A DNA stretch of 64,000 nucleotides, taken from Hypoxylon rubiginosum (taxonomy: Eukaryota; Ascomycota; Sordariomycetes; Xylariales; Hypoxylaceae). A program made the translations under genes and the position numbers. The stretch covers positions 1,178,001 through 1,242,000 of the forward strand of contig CADCXA010000024.1 in assembly GCA_902806565.1 (NCBI GenBank). Direction: 5' to 3'. This document shows, one piece after another, positions 36,801 to 48,536 of the stretch; within the stretch, counting starts at the first letter, position 1; every line of letters begins with the position of its first letter. The notes under the pieces are model-generated. The model did no database searches. It saw nothing but the letters and a program-made list of their open reading frames with translations, and was not told the DNA's origin.

Positions 36801-38533
36801 GAGGTAACCTACGGCCCGGCGACGTGATTGTATCGAATCATCCTGAATCAGGTGGTACGCACTTGCCTGACATTACTGTCATCACTCCCGTCTTTGACGT
36901 AGATGGCGAGTCAATTTGCTTTTACACAGCAGGTAAGCTAGCCCCCTTTCCACACCCCCCTCCTCTCCTATTCACTACCTCATCCACCCCCCTTATCCGG
37001 CAGAGGAAGCTAACGGGTCAGCGAGAGGGCATCACTTAGATATTGGCGGGTATCGTGGGAACTCTATGCCGCCGTAAGTATGCTCCTAGTATCTCTGGTA
37101 TTTAATTTACGCGATGTTGACACCCAGCAAGTGACTCCACCGAGTTGTGGCAAGAAGGGGCCGCTATCAAGTCCTTCTTTTTAGTCCGTGACAACCATTT
37201 TGACGAGGAGGGGATAGTTAAGATCCTTCTGGAGCCTGGGAAGTATCCAAACTGCAGTGGTTCTCGGCGGTTGGGTGACAATTTGTAAGTTTGTATATTG
37301 CCTCAAGACTTATCAAGCTAACACTGTTACAGATCGGATCTCAAGGCACAAGTGGCCGCAAACGCCAAGGGTAGCAGCCTTATTAAAGCCTTGATGGAGG
37401 AATATGGTAGACCAACAGTACACTTCTACATGAGGAAGATTCAAGAGAATGCTGAGGTTGCAGTACGTGGTTATCTCAAATCCGCCTTTAAGAAGTATGG
37501 ATCAAAGCCTCTTAAGGCTAAGCAGTTCCTGGACAACGGGTCCATGATGAAAGTCGCAATCACTATCGATGAGAGCGGCTTCGGTACTTTCGATTTTACA
37601 GGAACATCATGCGAGATGTTGTCAAATATGAACGCACCGCCAGCCATAACTTACTCAGCCCTGATCTACACTCTAAGGCTCTTGATCGGCTCAGACATCC
37701 CCCTTAACCAGGGTTGTTTGGCTCCAACAAAGGTCATCCTTCCGAAGAACTGCTTCCTCAACCCCTCGTCAGGGCCCGCTGTCTGCTGCGGCAACACGCT
37801 CACATCCCAGCGACTAGTAGATCTCCTCCTCAACGCGTTCCAAGCCGCCTCGGGATCCCAAGGCTGCATGAACTGTTTCGGTTTCTTCGGCAACTGCAAG
37901 GACAAGTCGGGCTCGGCCTCGGAGGCCGGCTTCGGCTTCAGCTACGGGGAGACGATCTGCGGCGGCGAAGGCGCGGGGCCAACATGGCACGGCGCGTCAG
38001 CAGTGCAGATACACATGACCAACACGCGCACGACGGACACCGAGATCATCGAGAAGCGATACCCGGTGCTGGTGCGCGAGTTCTCGATCCGCCGAGGCAG
38101 CGGCGGGCGCGGCAGGTTCCGCGGCGGCTGCGGCGTCGTCCGCGACTGGGAGTGCCGGTACCCGCTAACGTACGGCCTTATCACGGAGCGCCGCGTCCAC
38201 CAGCCCTACGGCATGATGGGCGGCCGGCCCGGCGCGTCCGGCGCCAACTTCTGGGTCCATAAGCAGGACGACGGCAGCGAGCGCTGGGTCAACATCGGCT
38301 CCAGGGGCCAGGTCGACATGAAGGAGGGTGACCGCTGCGTCATTCACACCCCCGGAGGCGGCGGCTGGGGCACACCGGATGATCTCGATGAGGACGAAGA
38401 TGAAGATGACTGGGGCGTCGGTACGACCAATGGCGTCAATGGAGTCAATGGGACTGAGGGGGCCAAGGTTTCCTACCCGAGGGCCACGGGGAGCGTCCAC
38501 GCGTATTCGGCTGCTCAGGAAGCTTCGTCTTAA
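33810..38533 (+). CDS. OXP1: 5-oxoprolinase (fused hydantoinase A/B)
   Basis: Ten exons and nine introns (33868-33922, 34145-34197, 34793-34856, 35209-35346, 36148-36239, 36602-36714, 36933-37021, 37074-37131, 37285-37332) give 1337 aa, the normal length of eukaryotic 5-oxoprolinase. The enzyme opens 5-oxo-L-proline to L-glutamate using ATP, part of glutathione turnover. The N-terminal HyuA half shows [38 protein letters not shown] and [12 protein letters not shown] (phosphate and sugar-kinase-like ATP motifs). The HyuB half shows [39 protein letters not shown] and [13 protein letters not shown]. The 52-nt exon 8 carries [10 protein letters not shown]. The C-terminus has an Asp/Glu run and a low-complexity tail. 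The enzyme is cytosolic. G/C at third positions rises sharply from about 37,790 to 38,340. I start at ATG 33810 because RFAI joins DRGGTFTD across intron 1. Confidence 0.93.
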
Positions 38534-39480
38534 GATTCTAGGCTAAGCATTGTTAAGGAGGCATTGCAGCTCGTCTAGGCCACCGGGTACCTCGGTACAT
38601 TTAGGGGCTACCTTACATAGCATTGCCATTGATATAACATTTTAGGTACCTGCCTAAGCCAGCTTTTGAAGTCAGGGAGATATTTCACAATAAGAAATTG
38701 GATTAGGATGATATAATTCAGCTACCTTTCTGGTAGTCACTAATTCTATGAAGAACGTTACTGACTAGAGCTTGACATAACACAATTCACCATATAATCT
38801 CTAAGTAAGTCAGTAACAGGATAGACAAACTGCCCATGAGAGTCAAGCAATCATCCGAAACGTAAGACACCAGCTACCTAACTCATATAAATAATCCTTG
38901 ATTCTTAGTGAGGACTCATGCAGTGGAGTTGTCTCCGTCAAATTCGTTCGATTGACTTGACTCGGGCCAGTTTTCGCAACTGGGTATTAGCAATAACGAA
39001 CCCCTGTCTAAGAAAGCTGCGGTATGTTTGGGATCTCTGACGAGGCTATAGCAGACTCTGGAATACACACCAGTGACTACATAGATGCCTCCTAGGTAAT
39101 TCCCTTAACTCCGCACGTTACTAGTCTACAGATAACTGGTTTAAGTGATGGAAGGCTTCGTAAACATATTCGCCACCCCGGTCACTGACTTTACTCATTG
39201 CTAACGATATCAAACGGTGAATATGGCATAATCATCATTCAAACAAAATGTATTCGTCTTACAGTAGCATATAAACACTGGCATCTCTGCTCCTGCTAGA
39301 GAGAGGACGAGCCAGGACCATCTCCCTCTTCATTCAGATAGCCAAAGAAATATTTCAAGGCAATCTTGTCAACGAATCCCCAAAACTTTTTATTTCTTCA
39401 AACATACCTGGAACCATTTTCGACTAAGAGCCAGCAGTCGCGACCGGGATACTCTCAATCCCAATCGCAGAATACCGACC
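38534..39480. other. Intergenic region
   Basis: AT-rich 3' flank of the 5-oxoprolinase gene. A GGTACCTCGGTAC-type word lies near 38587. A TATAAA box at 39270 stands 206 bp upstream of the small frame at 39481. No gene seen. Confidence 0.5.
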
Positions 39481-39834
39481 ATGCAGGAAAACACGGATTA
39501 TCTGGAGGAAAACACGGATTATCTGGAGGAAACCGCGGGTTACTGGTATCAACTCAAAGCTGAAGGTGTTATACTTCATGGGCATCAGGTATTACCCAAC
39601 GCGGTGGTATATTTCAGACTCATGATGGTAAACGAAGTTGAGGAGAATAATAAATCGGTAAACGGGTTCTTATGCGGCGCGAGGGATTACTTCAACCATT
39701 ACAACCATGGCCGCCCTGTCAGCATTCTTGTTCACAAGAACTCGCAGGATAAGGAAGTAAAAACTCTCCTGTGTACTGGGTGCACTCATCACTTGCAGGG
39801 CCACAAGTCTCTCTACCATTCTCTCTACTATTGA
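39481..39834 (+). CDS. Hypothetical protein with a seven-residue tandem repeat
   Basis: Uninterrupted 117-codon frame from an ATG, not recognised. A 21-bp tandem duplication at about 39487-39528 encodes ENTDYLE twice, and a third partial unit (ETAGY) follows. The middle is mixed polar/hydrophobic (GHQVLPNAVVYFRLMMVNEV; ARDYFNHYNHGRPVSILVH) and the end is His/Tyr/Cys-rich. There is no signal peptide or membrane segment. A TATA box at 39270 favours transcription, but no homology supports it. It could be a fast-evolving or orphan gene, or chance. Confidence 0.35.
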   Translation: MQENTDYLEENTDYLEETAGYWYQLKAEGVILHGHQVLPNAVVYFRLMMVNEVEENNKSVNGFLCGARDYFNHYNHGRPVSILVHKNSQDKEVKTLLCTGCTHHLQGHKSLYHSLYY

Positions 39835-42800
39835 CTCCTGCGTCACGAATCTATGCGTACGCAATCTGTCTGACTTGACGCAGAATCAAGGAGCTGGCAC
39901 CTCAATCATATTTTTTCTTTTTACTTACATACTCGGCTTATCTCCTCCGGTATATATGGTCCCTCGTCAGTCAGAAGACGAGCCAGACCAAGCTTCTCTT
40001 CTCATCGAACTTCGCAACGGTGACCAGCTCAGACAATCATGAAAGCAACATCGTCAACTAGTTTCAACGGGAACTGCTCTCCTCGAGGGAGAAAGAAACA
40101 CCAGTGTCGTAATCGGCCTCCCTATAGACAGCAATCGTGAGCTCCGCCATTACCGATGACTGGGCTAAACAGGCCGCGAAACCAACTTTTCTTCTTTCGA
40201 ACAACACCAGCGTTATGTCCATGACGGCAGCCGAGAGAAAAGAGCTGGGGTACGTTGCGATGGGCGCAGTCGTGAAGTGGCGTATGGTCTTCCTGGATAT
40301 TGGATAATTTGTACCTGACACTGGAAGGGGGAAACCAGATACAAGAATGCTCTTCATTGTCGAACGGAACTCATGTAATTAGATACTGCGGGACAGCATT
40401 GAGACCTAATCCTTTTTGTTGGAGTTAGTGATATTCTGAAAACATCTTCACTTTGTAGAGACATTCGTGATTTGCAACATAGAATGTGGGAAGTTAAAGG
40501 TTTATGTAGCGACCTAATGTGAGATAGATTGAATCTGTCACTTGTTGCGGTACATGGCGTTACTTCACGCAGGCCAAGTTTACGGCATTATTATAATGCC
40601 ATATCTCGGGATAGACATTGCGACACGGTGATCAATTGTTATATTTAGTACTGTGATTGGCGAGAATTATGTTGTAAAGTGCGAGAAACTATACATCGCA
40701 CATTAGCAAGAGAGAAGTCTATGTAAAACCGCTTATTGAACTTGCGCTTATTATAGCATAATATAGCATAACTTTTCCAGAAATCTAAGAGCTCAACTCG
40801 GTTTCACCGTGTCTAAGCAATCTTGTACTTAGGCCGAAAATATATAACATTAGCTTATAAGGCTGAGTACGTAGTGAAAGTGGCCGTTTACGACAATAAG
40901 ATCGCTTGACGGTTCCGCCTTATATGTGTTGTAGTTGTAACCCACCCACATCCGGGCAATAGGGCGTCTCGTGTGTTCCACGTGCGAGACTTGCTAGCCA
41001 GCGAATGACCGCCTCCTCGTGGCGCCATGAGGAACGATGAACTGGCAGGGGGTTTAGGGAACGTCGCATACAGATAATTCGTTTGGCACTAGATAGTATT
41101 ATCTCACACGAACCCAGATACCCAGGTACTCTATGAGGTATTGTGTAGGTATGCTTGTGCTCGTGTGTTTTACCCTCTATTTTGAGAGAGAATGAATGCA
41201 CGTATGTAAGCCAATTTTTGTTGGCTATGTGTATTGAATATGTAGGCGGAGGACTGCTTCGCAAATGGCGCATTGTTTTCATAATTCCATCCTCCTGTGT
41301 TGCAGTTAAAAACAGACAGCGGTGAAACATACTGCGATGTAGCAGAGTAAAAGCTCAAACTGCGAGTGATTGGAAGTGGTTGAGCCATCTTCACCGAGTA
41401 ATATGACTATCGGAATGTCAATTGAGGTTTGCTCGCGCTAATTGAAATGAATAGAATAGAATAGAACGCGTGACCAAGATAAGCGACATTGCTACAGCTG
41501 CACGAAGGCAAGACATACGGATGTAGGGTGATATGTATGTATATGTTGGCTTATGAGACGATGAGACGATGAGACGATGCCGTTCTTCCCGATGCGCAGC
41601 CAGCCGCCGACGATGTTATTGCTATTTGCTATACTTGTACTTCGTAAGTGGGTAACATCTTACGTGCCATGTATTAGGTATGCAAGGAAGCATTAATCGG
41701 AAAGGATCAGCTGAATGAATGGCGGGTAGCTCTTGATCCTGGATTCTCGGGACAGATCGATGCAACGATCATCCTAACTACGTAGGTACATATGTACGCA
41801 CAATAGAAAGGCAACTTGTCTGAGGTGGCAGGGTGTAGGGTGGCTCTCTATCGCGCAGCAAGGAAATGGGATACCTGCCAGGTAGGTACCTAGGGTAGTT
41901 CATTGCCCTTACGTAGGTATTGAGCTCGTCTTACAGACTTACACAATCTGCGCGTGCTGCGTATTCTGCACATTTTCAAGGTCCTTATCGTATAAGAGAT
42001 CAGGTATATGATCCTAACAAGGTCTAGGCAGTCCGTTAGGCAGCTCGAAATCAAGGCTGGAACATCTGTCAGTCAACCTAAAAGGGAATGCTACCTTTTA
42101 TATTCTTGAGGTACCTTATCCACCTATCCGTACCTGGACACTCGCCGGTATCCATTCCGCTATTGTTGTGCGTATGTGCCTAGGAGTACAAAGTACTTTG
42201 TACTGTAAGGCCATTACACAGCCCACATAGCCCACTAAAGGCTGAATCTACTGCTGGATTCGTGCAGCTCTGGCCACAATAGACCCGTCCCATTGGCCTG
42301 GGCAAAGCTGGCGAACAAACTAGCAATTGGCTAGGCGATAAATATCCCTGGCAAGATTACGTCGTTTGGAGCCACACCTGGCCATGATCTGGGAACACAT
42401 GGAAAACACAGGTAGGACAGGTTAAGACAGGGGGAGGTAGCCGGGCGCCGTATTGTAACTTGTAACTTGTAACTTGTAAACCGTAAGCTTGATACCACTT
42501 AAACTTTGAGAAACAAGGACAAGGCGCTGCGTGTCTTCCCCCAATCCTAAGCTTATTTTTTTTTTTTGTAGTTGTAGCCATCACCAACCTTAACCTTTTG
42601 CCTGCAGCCCTTCCTTTTATTTTCATATTTTCCTTCTTTATCTTCTCAACCCCATATCTTTCTCCAGAATACCAGCCTTCTGGTCCTTCAATTGGAAGTA
42701 GCCTTGCGGACTAATCCATTAGCTTACCCGTCCGTTCTGACGCTTTCTTAACTAATGACAGCTAGTCACTAGTATTCGTACATAGTGCCTACTAACACCC

Positions 42801-43033
42801 GACGTCTTAATCTCGGCTAGCCGTCGACATCACCCACCCAATTACGCGCCGAAAGATTTACATTCGTTTGGCCTCACCCCATTTCCTTACCGATATCTAG
42901 CCATCAAACTCTCTTGGTATATTCAATGACTACGCTTGCTGTATAACGCGCACGCACGCACGCCACCTACTTCTATCACCGCGCAGCTGGGCTGTTTCAG
43001 TAGCCGCCTCAACGGCAAAAATCGATAGCCGCA
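39835..43033. other. 3.2-kb region without a supported gene
   Basis: Short frames only. Simple repeats include three ATGAGACG units at 41553-41576 and TTGTAAC units at 42453-42479. A perfect 20-bp palindrome lies at 42185-42204. The last few hundred bases are pyrimidine-rich (about 42,590-42,660 and 42,880-43,000), as expected for the promoter and leader of the tricalbin gene. Confidence 0.55.
42185..42204. repeat. Perfect 20-bp palindrome
   Basis: AGTACAAAGTACTTTGTACT equals its own reverse complement with no spacer. It lies in intergenic DNA 830 bp upstream of the tricalbin start. Confidence 0.85.
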
Positions 43034-46000
43034 ATGGCTACGGCACAAGAAGCCGGCGAGCTGAAGCAACAAGGGGCTCTCGAAGCCTCTCGCGACCCCG
43101 AATCATCTGTTACCGCCGACGACGCCCAAAAGAAATTAGTTGAGGAGAGCAAAAATGCAGGTGTGGCGGCTTTCACATTTGACCCGGACGCAAGTCCGGA
43201 GGAGAAGAGGGCTCAAGCCAAAGCTGTACGTTGTCCCATACTGCTGTCTGCTTGGAAGCGTTAGCTAACTGAGCTATTTTCCCCTAGGCCATACCGGACG
43301 ACTTCCACAATCCACGGAAACAGAGAGGCGTGGCTATTGCTACCGATGTCGACGATGGCACCAAAGCTGCCTACGATCTTCCACCCCCTTCGAAAGCCGG
43401 GGCCGTCGAGTTCTACCAGGACAAAGATGGTAAACCAATCGTAGACGGCAATACCGCCCAAGAGGAGGAAGATCTGGCTGCTATGGTTGGATGGACTCAA
43501 CGGTTTGGCTGGCCCGTCGAAAGCGTTACGGAGGGGGAAAGCTTGCTAGACCACTCTACCTGGCTCGAGTCAAAGGTCCCTGACCAGTACTTTGGAGGTC
43601 AGTTCACTCAATTTCGGCCTGTCGTCACGCGGATAACATTTGCTAATACTAATTGGTGCTACAGAATGGTATCACAACGCCGCGGTTATTATTTTTGCCT
43701 GTCTCTCCTCGTGGATAGTTGCGGTGCTCGGGGGTGGTCTAGGCTGGGTCATAATTATCATGGCTGGTTGTTCAACTTACTACCGAACATCGATCAGACG
43801 AGTGCGAAGAAACCTTCGCGACGACATTACCCGGGAGATGGGGCTGAAGAAGTTGGACAATGACCACGAATCTTTAGAGTGGATAAATTCGTTCCTGGTC
43901 AAGTTCTGGCCTATCTATCAGCCAGTCCTCGCCCAAACTGTCATCAATTCTGTCGACCAGGTCCTGAGCTCCGCAACCCCTTCTTTTCTTGATAGTCTGC
44001 GGTTGAAAACGTTTACTCTGGGATCTAAACCCCCCAGAATGGATCATGTTAGGACTTACCCCAAAGCAGACGATGATACTGTTATAATGGATTGGAAATT
44101 CAGTTTCACCCCGAATGACAAGGAGGATATGACGGCTCGCCAGATCAAAAATAAGATCAACCCCAAGGTTGTCCTCGAAATCCGTCTCGGAAAAGCTATG
44201 ATCAGCAAGGGCCTCGACGTTATCGTAGAAGACATGGCTTTCTCCGGTATTATGCGCCTCAAGATTAAACTCCAGTTTCCCTTCCCCCACGTCGAGAAGA
44301 TAGAGATGTGTTTCCTTGAGCGTCCAAAGATTGACTACGTCTGTAAGCCTCTAGGTGGTGAAACTTTTGGTTTCGACATCAATTTCATACCTGGCTTAGA
44401 AAGCTTTATCCAGGAGCAAATCCACGGGAACCTGGCACCAATGATGTACGCCCCGAATGTATTCCCTATCGAGGTAGCCAAGATGCTCGCCGGCTCTCCT
44501 GTTGACCAGGCTATTGGCGTGGTTGCGGTCACGCTGCACGGAGCTCAGGGTCTCAAGAACCCCGATAACTTTGCTGGCAACCCCGATCCTTATACCGTTG
44601 TCACTCTCAATAAACGAGCACCCCTTGCGCAGACCAAGGTTGTCAAGGACACGACGACCCCGAGATGGAACGAGACGCATTATGTTATCGTTACTTCGTT
44701 CAACGATTCTCTAGATCTTATCGTATACGACTACAACGATTTCCGCAAAGACAAGGAGCTTGGTATTGCGTCATTCCCGCTCGAAAGGATTGAGGAGCTT
44801 GGCGTGTACGAGAATGAGCGTTTAGAAGTCATCTCAAATGGCAAGGCTCGAGGTGTGGTTAACGCTGATATCCGCTTCTTCCCTGTTCTCGAGGCCACAG
44901 AACACGACGGCAAGGAGGAGCCACCGCCGGAAACTAATACCGGAATCCTGCGATACACCATCGAACAGGCAAAGGATCTCGATGGCACCAAGAGTTTGGT
45001 TGGCTTGCTCAACCCATACGCTGTTCTGCTTCTCAACGGTAAAGAAGTCCACCAGACCAAGAAGCTCAAGCGCACCAACAATCCGATCTGGGATAATGGA
45101 TCCAAGGAGATTCTTATTACGGACAAAAAGAACGCCAAGTTAGGTCTAGCTATCAAAGATGATCGAGATATTGCCGGCGATCAGCTTATCGGCACGTATC
45201 AGATCAAGCTCGACGACATGCTTGAGATGATGGAAAAGGGGCACGATTGGTACAATCTCTCGGGAGCCAAAACTGGACGAGCTAAGCTTACTGCGCAATG
45301 GAAACCGGTTGCCCTATCTGGCTCTTTGGCAGGCACTGGAGGTTACCAAACCCCTATTGGTGTCATGCGTCTCCACTTCAAGAGCGCCCGTGAACTCCGG
45401 AACTTCGAAACTATGGGTAAATCGGATCCCTACGTTCGCGTGCTCCTTTCTGGTATCGAGAAAGGACGAACAGTGACGCATCGCAATACTTTACGTCCTG
45501 AGTGGGACGAAGTCATCTACGTACCCATGCATTCAACCAGGGATCGTCTGAGCCTCGAAGTCATGGATGCCGAAAAGATGGGCAAGGATCGCAGCTTAGG
45601 TTTGGTCGAAGTCTTTGCCGGAGATTACATAACCCAGGACGAGACTGGGGAGTATCTTGTGAATGAGGCCAAGAAAGTGCAGGAAGGCGGCCTCCGACTA
45701 CACGGAAAGGGTATCGCGAAAGGAACTCTCGTCTACACTGTTTCGTTCTATCCGTGCCTTAACGTGGCAGACCCCGAAGATGAAGAGGAAGAGGAGTTAA
45801 AGGACAAAGAATCGACCTCGGAAGCCCCCAAGAAGTCGCTCGATGTTCCTCGATCCTCGGAAGCCGGAAAGATATCTACACTTGAGAGAAAGGAGAGCGT
45901 TAAGGAACCAATTACACCAACTTCACCAACTATGCCCAAATCGCCAGTCTCTCCTGTGTCAACTACATCGGAACGAAAATCACGAGACGCGCCAAGAGAG

Positions 46001-47714
46001 CCCCCCAAGGTTCATCTCACCCCGCAGGAGCTACTCAAGCATGAATCCGGATTCCTCATCTTTAAGCTACTCGAAGGTGAAATGCCCAAGAGTGGAACCC
46101 ATCTCGAGATCTACGTCGACGACATGCTTTACCCCTCCTATATATCAGGCACGGCGAAAAGCAAGATCTTCAAATTCGACGAGATTGGTGACTGCTTTAT
46201 CCGTGAGCTGGACTTCTCTCGACTAACCCTCAAGGTGAGGGAGAAACGGGAGAAGCCTGGCGAGGAACGTGATGAAGATCACACTGTCGCCCGGCTGACG
46301 GGGAATACCCTAGATACGCTCAAGCAGTGCCTAGTGAGTTGCCATACCACACGGTCAATCCAGTCCTATCACTAACGATTTACAGAACAACCCCACGATC
46401 CTACGGCTCAAGGACGAGGACCAGAGAACGGCGACGATAAAGGTCAGCTTAAAATACATACCCGTCAAGATGCAGCTGGATCCCAGCGAAAGCATTAATA
46501 ATATGGGTAACCTCCGCGTCGATATACTGGATGCGGCAAACCTGCCTCCAGCCGACTCGAACGGCAAAAGTGACCCCTACTGCAAATTTGAACTTAACGG
46601 ACAAGATGTGTTCAAGACCAAAACCCAGAAAAAGACACTCAATCCCGTATGGAACGAGTTCTTCGAAGTCGCTGTACCATCACGAACCGCGGCCAAGTTC
46701 AACTGCAAGGTCTACGATTATGATTTTGCAGACAAGCCTGATTTCTTGGGCGGGGCCGACATCAATCTGGAGCAGCTCGATCCGTTCAAGGCTAAGGAAC
46801 TCAAGTTGCTCCTAGATGGAAAGTCGGGCTCTATCAGATTGCGGCTTCTATTTAGACCAGACTACGTTACACGCTCTCGTTTAGGAACTGGCACATTTTC
46901 TGGCACATTTGCCGGTCCCGGCAAAATTGTTACTGGCGTTGTCGGTGCTCCTGTCAAGGGTGGTGTCGCTGTGGCTGGTGCTGTTGGACATGGAGTTGGT
47001 AAAGGTGCCAGCTTTATCAAGCGTGGGTTCCGAGGCAAGAAAGACGAAGAGGGCAATGGCTTGGTCCTTACGCCTACTTCTTCGGACGTTCCCACGATCG
47101 TGACGAATGGTCCGGACGCTCCACCGCCCGGTCCCGGTCTTCGACGGAGCACGGGCCTGACTGTCGATGGTGATGCTGCTCGCCCCGTGACACCACAGAA
47201 CCAGAATGGCAACAAAACTCACGGACGCAATACGAGCATGGGGGGTATATCTATTCACAGTTTGGCTCCAGGTGCTGCTGGGGCGGGAACAGCGACTTTC
47301 ACTGTGGTGTCTGCGTCGGGATACCCTCCATCAGATATTTACGTCTTGATCAAACAGTTGACACCTAAGGAGAGGACTATCGGCAAGACGAAACACCACG
47401 ATTCTCCCGAGACGGTGCAGTTCGACGAAACTTTCAAGCACACTTGCACTGCCGATACGCAGTTCCGTATCGAAGTCAAGAATCATCACACGTTCGGGAG
47501 CGACGACGACCTAGGGGAGGCGTTGTATTTTATAGACGAGAGCGGCAGCGGCGAGAAGGAGGTCAAGGTCGGTACGGGGACCGTAGTAATGAAGAGCACA
47601 TTTGTGGAAAACACGACGGAAAGTCCGAGGAGCACGACGAGCAGCGGAATACGGAGGAGCTTCTTGAGTAAAAAGGAAACGAGGACGCCAAGTCGAGACG
47701 GAACGCCTACATAA
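43034..47714 (+). CDS. Tricalbin, ER-plasma membrane tether with SMP and C2 domains
   Basis: Four exons (43034-43225, 43288-43597, 43665-46333, 46386-47714), introns of 62, 67 and 52 nt, product 1499 aa. After a polar N-terminus, a long hydrophobic hairpin (about 172-205, AAVIIFACLSSWIVAVLGG...VIIIMAG) anchors the protein in the ER. The lipid-binding SMP domain follows (about 225-440: ESLEWINSFLVKFWPIYQP, FSGIMRLKIKLQFPFPHVEKI). At least four C2-type domains come next, recognised by NPDPYTVV, LNPYAVLLLNG, GKSDPYVRV and GKSDPYCKF; the last two keep the Asp residues used for calcium binding. A Ser/Pro/Glu-rich linker lies at about 905-975, and the C-terminal tail is Gly/Pro/Ser-rich and ends in a further beta-rich segment. 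In yeast, Tcb1-3 tether cortical ER to the plasma membrane and move lipids. The size matches filamentous-fungal tricalbins. Confidence 0.93.
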
Positions 47715-48536
47715 GGTGGTCATAAAAAGCGTGCTTTTTTTGTGTGCTGGGCGCTTGGGAGGGGAGGGTTACGGCCGTTTTTTTGCGACAACGGACTTGG
47801 TGACACACCCAAGCGGAGTTTTTTTTTTTTTCCTTAATCAAAAACTAGAGCTTATTAATCACGATGATGTTTTTAGCTTACCTACCCATAGTAATGATAA
47901 CCTGTTAAAGGTAGATGAAGTTGGTGTTGACGGCAAGTGATAGATATACCACGTATTTCGTTGGCGTCTAAGGAAATAGGGGCTGAGGAGACAGGGGCTT
48001 TGACGACCTCTAGGAGAATGGTAAAAGGGGGGACTTTGACAATAGAGACTGGTTCGAGTCTATGGCAATATTTTAATTATTATTTTTATTCCTGTCCTCC
48101 TTTGATTGTCTCGCGGTCTACGACCATCCGCGGTAGTAAGACAGCTCTTCAAATCGACCACAACGCCCTCCTACGTTGGAGAGCGCAGAACGTGTCTCAT
48201 GTAGAGTATCGAAGGAAATACCAGTACGGTAAATGCGTGAAGAATATAGAAAATAATAAGATCAGCTAGTACCGTCTCTAAACTTCGAATGAAATTCAAG
48301 ATGGAACGAGTTTCGAAATGCCGCGAATTATCCAGTTTGCCTTCGGCTATCAACTCTCAAGAAAGAATACCATAACCGTGTCTTGATGTTCCATGTATAA
48401 GTACTGCCTACAAGCTCATAGTTCTTCCAGTGTATCAGCCATCGAAAACAACTTCGAAGCATATAACCGAGACTCAATATTAAAGTATCTACTATCAAAG
48501 TTATTAACAATTCTTAATCCTTGACATCCTTACATC
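47715..48536. other. Intergenic region
   Basis: Two T-rich runs (about 47,739 and 47,818-47,832) lie in the tricalbin 3' flank. The rest should include the promoter of the SprT-like gene. No gene is supported; short frames lack family features. Confidence 0.5.

Noticed and set aside
40037..40306. Possible small gene after a TATA-like box, with coding-like text near 40,160-40,306
   Set aside because: The two plausible segments are in different frames and no acceptable intron joins them.
40920..41330. 136-codon minus-strand frame
   Set aside because: An ATG is present, but there is no motif, promoter sign or natural codon pattern; it could be chance in AT-balanced DNA.
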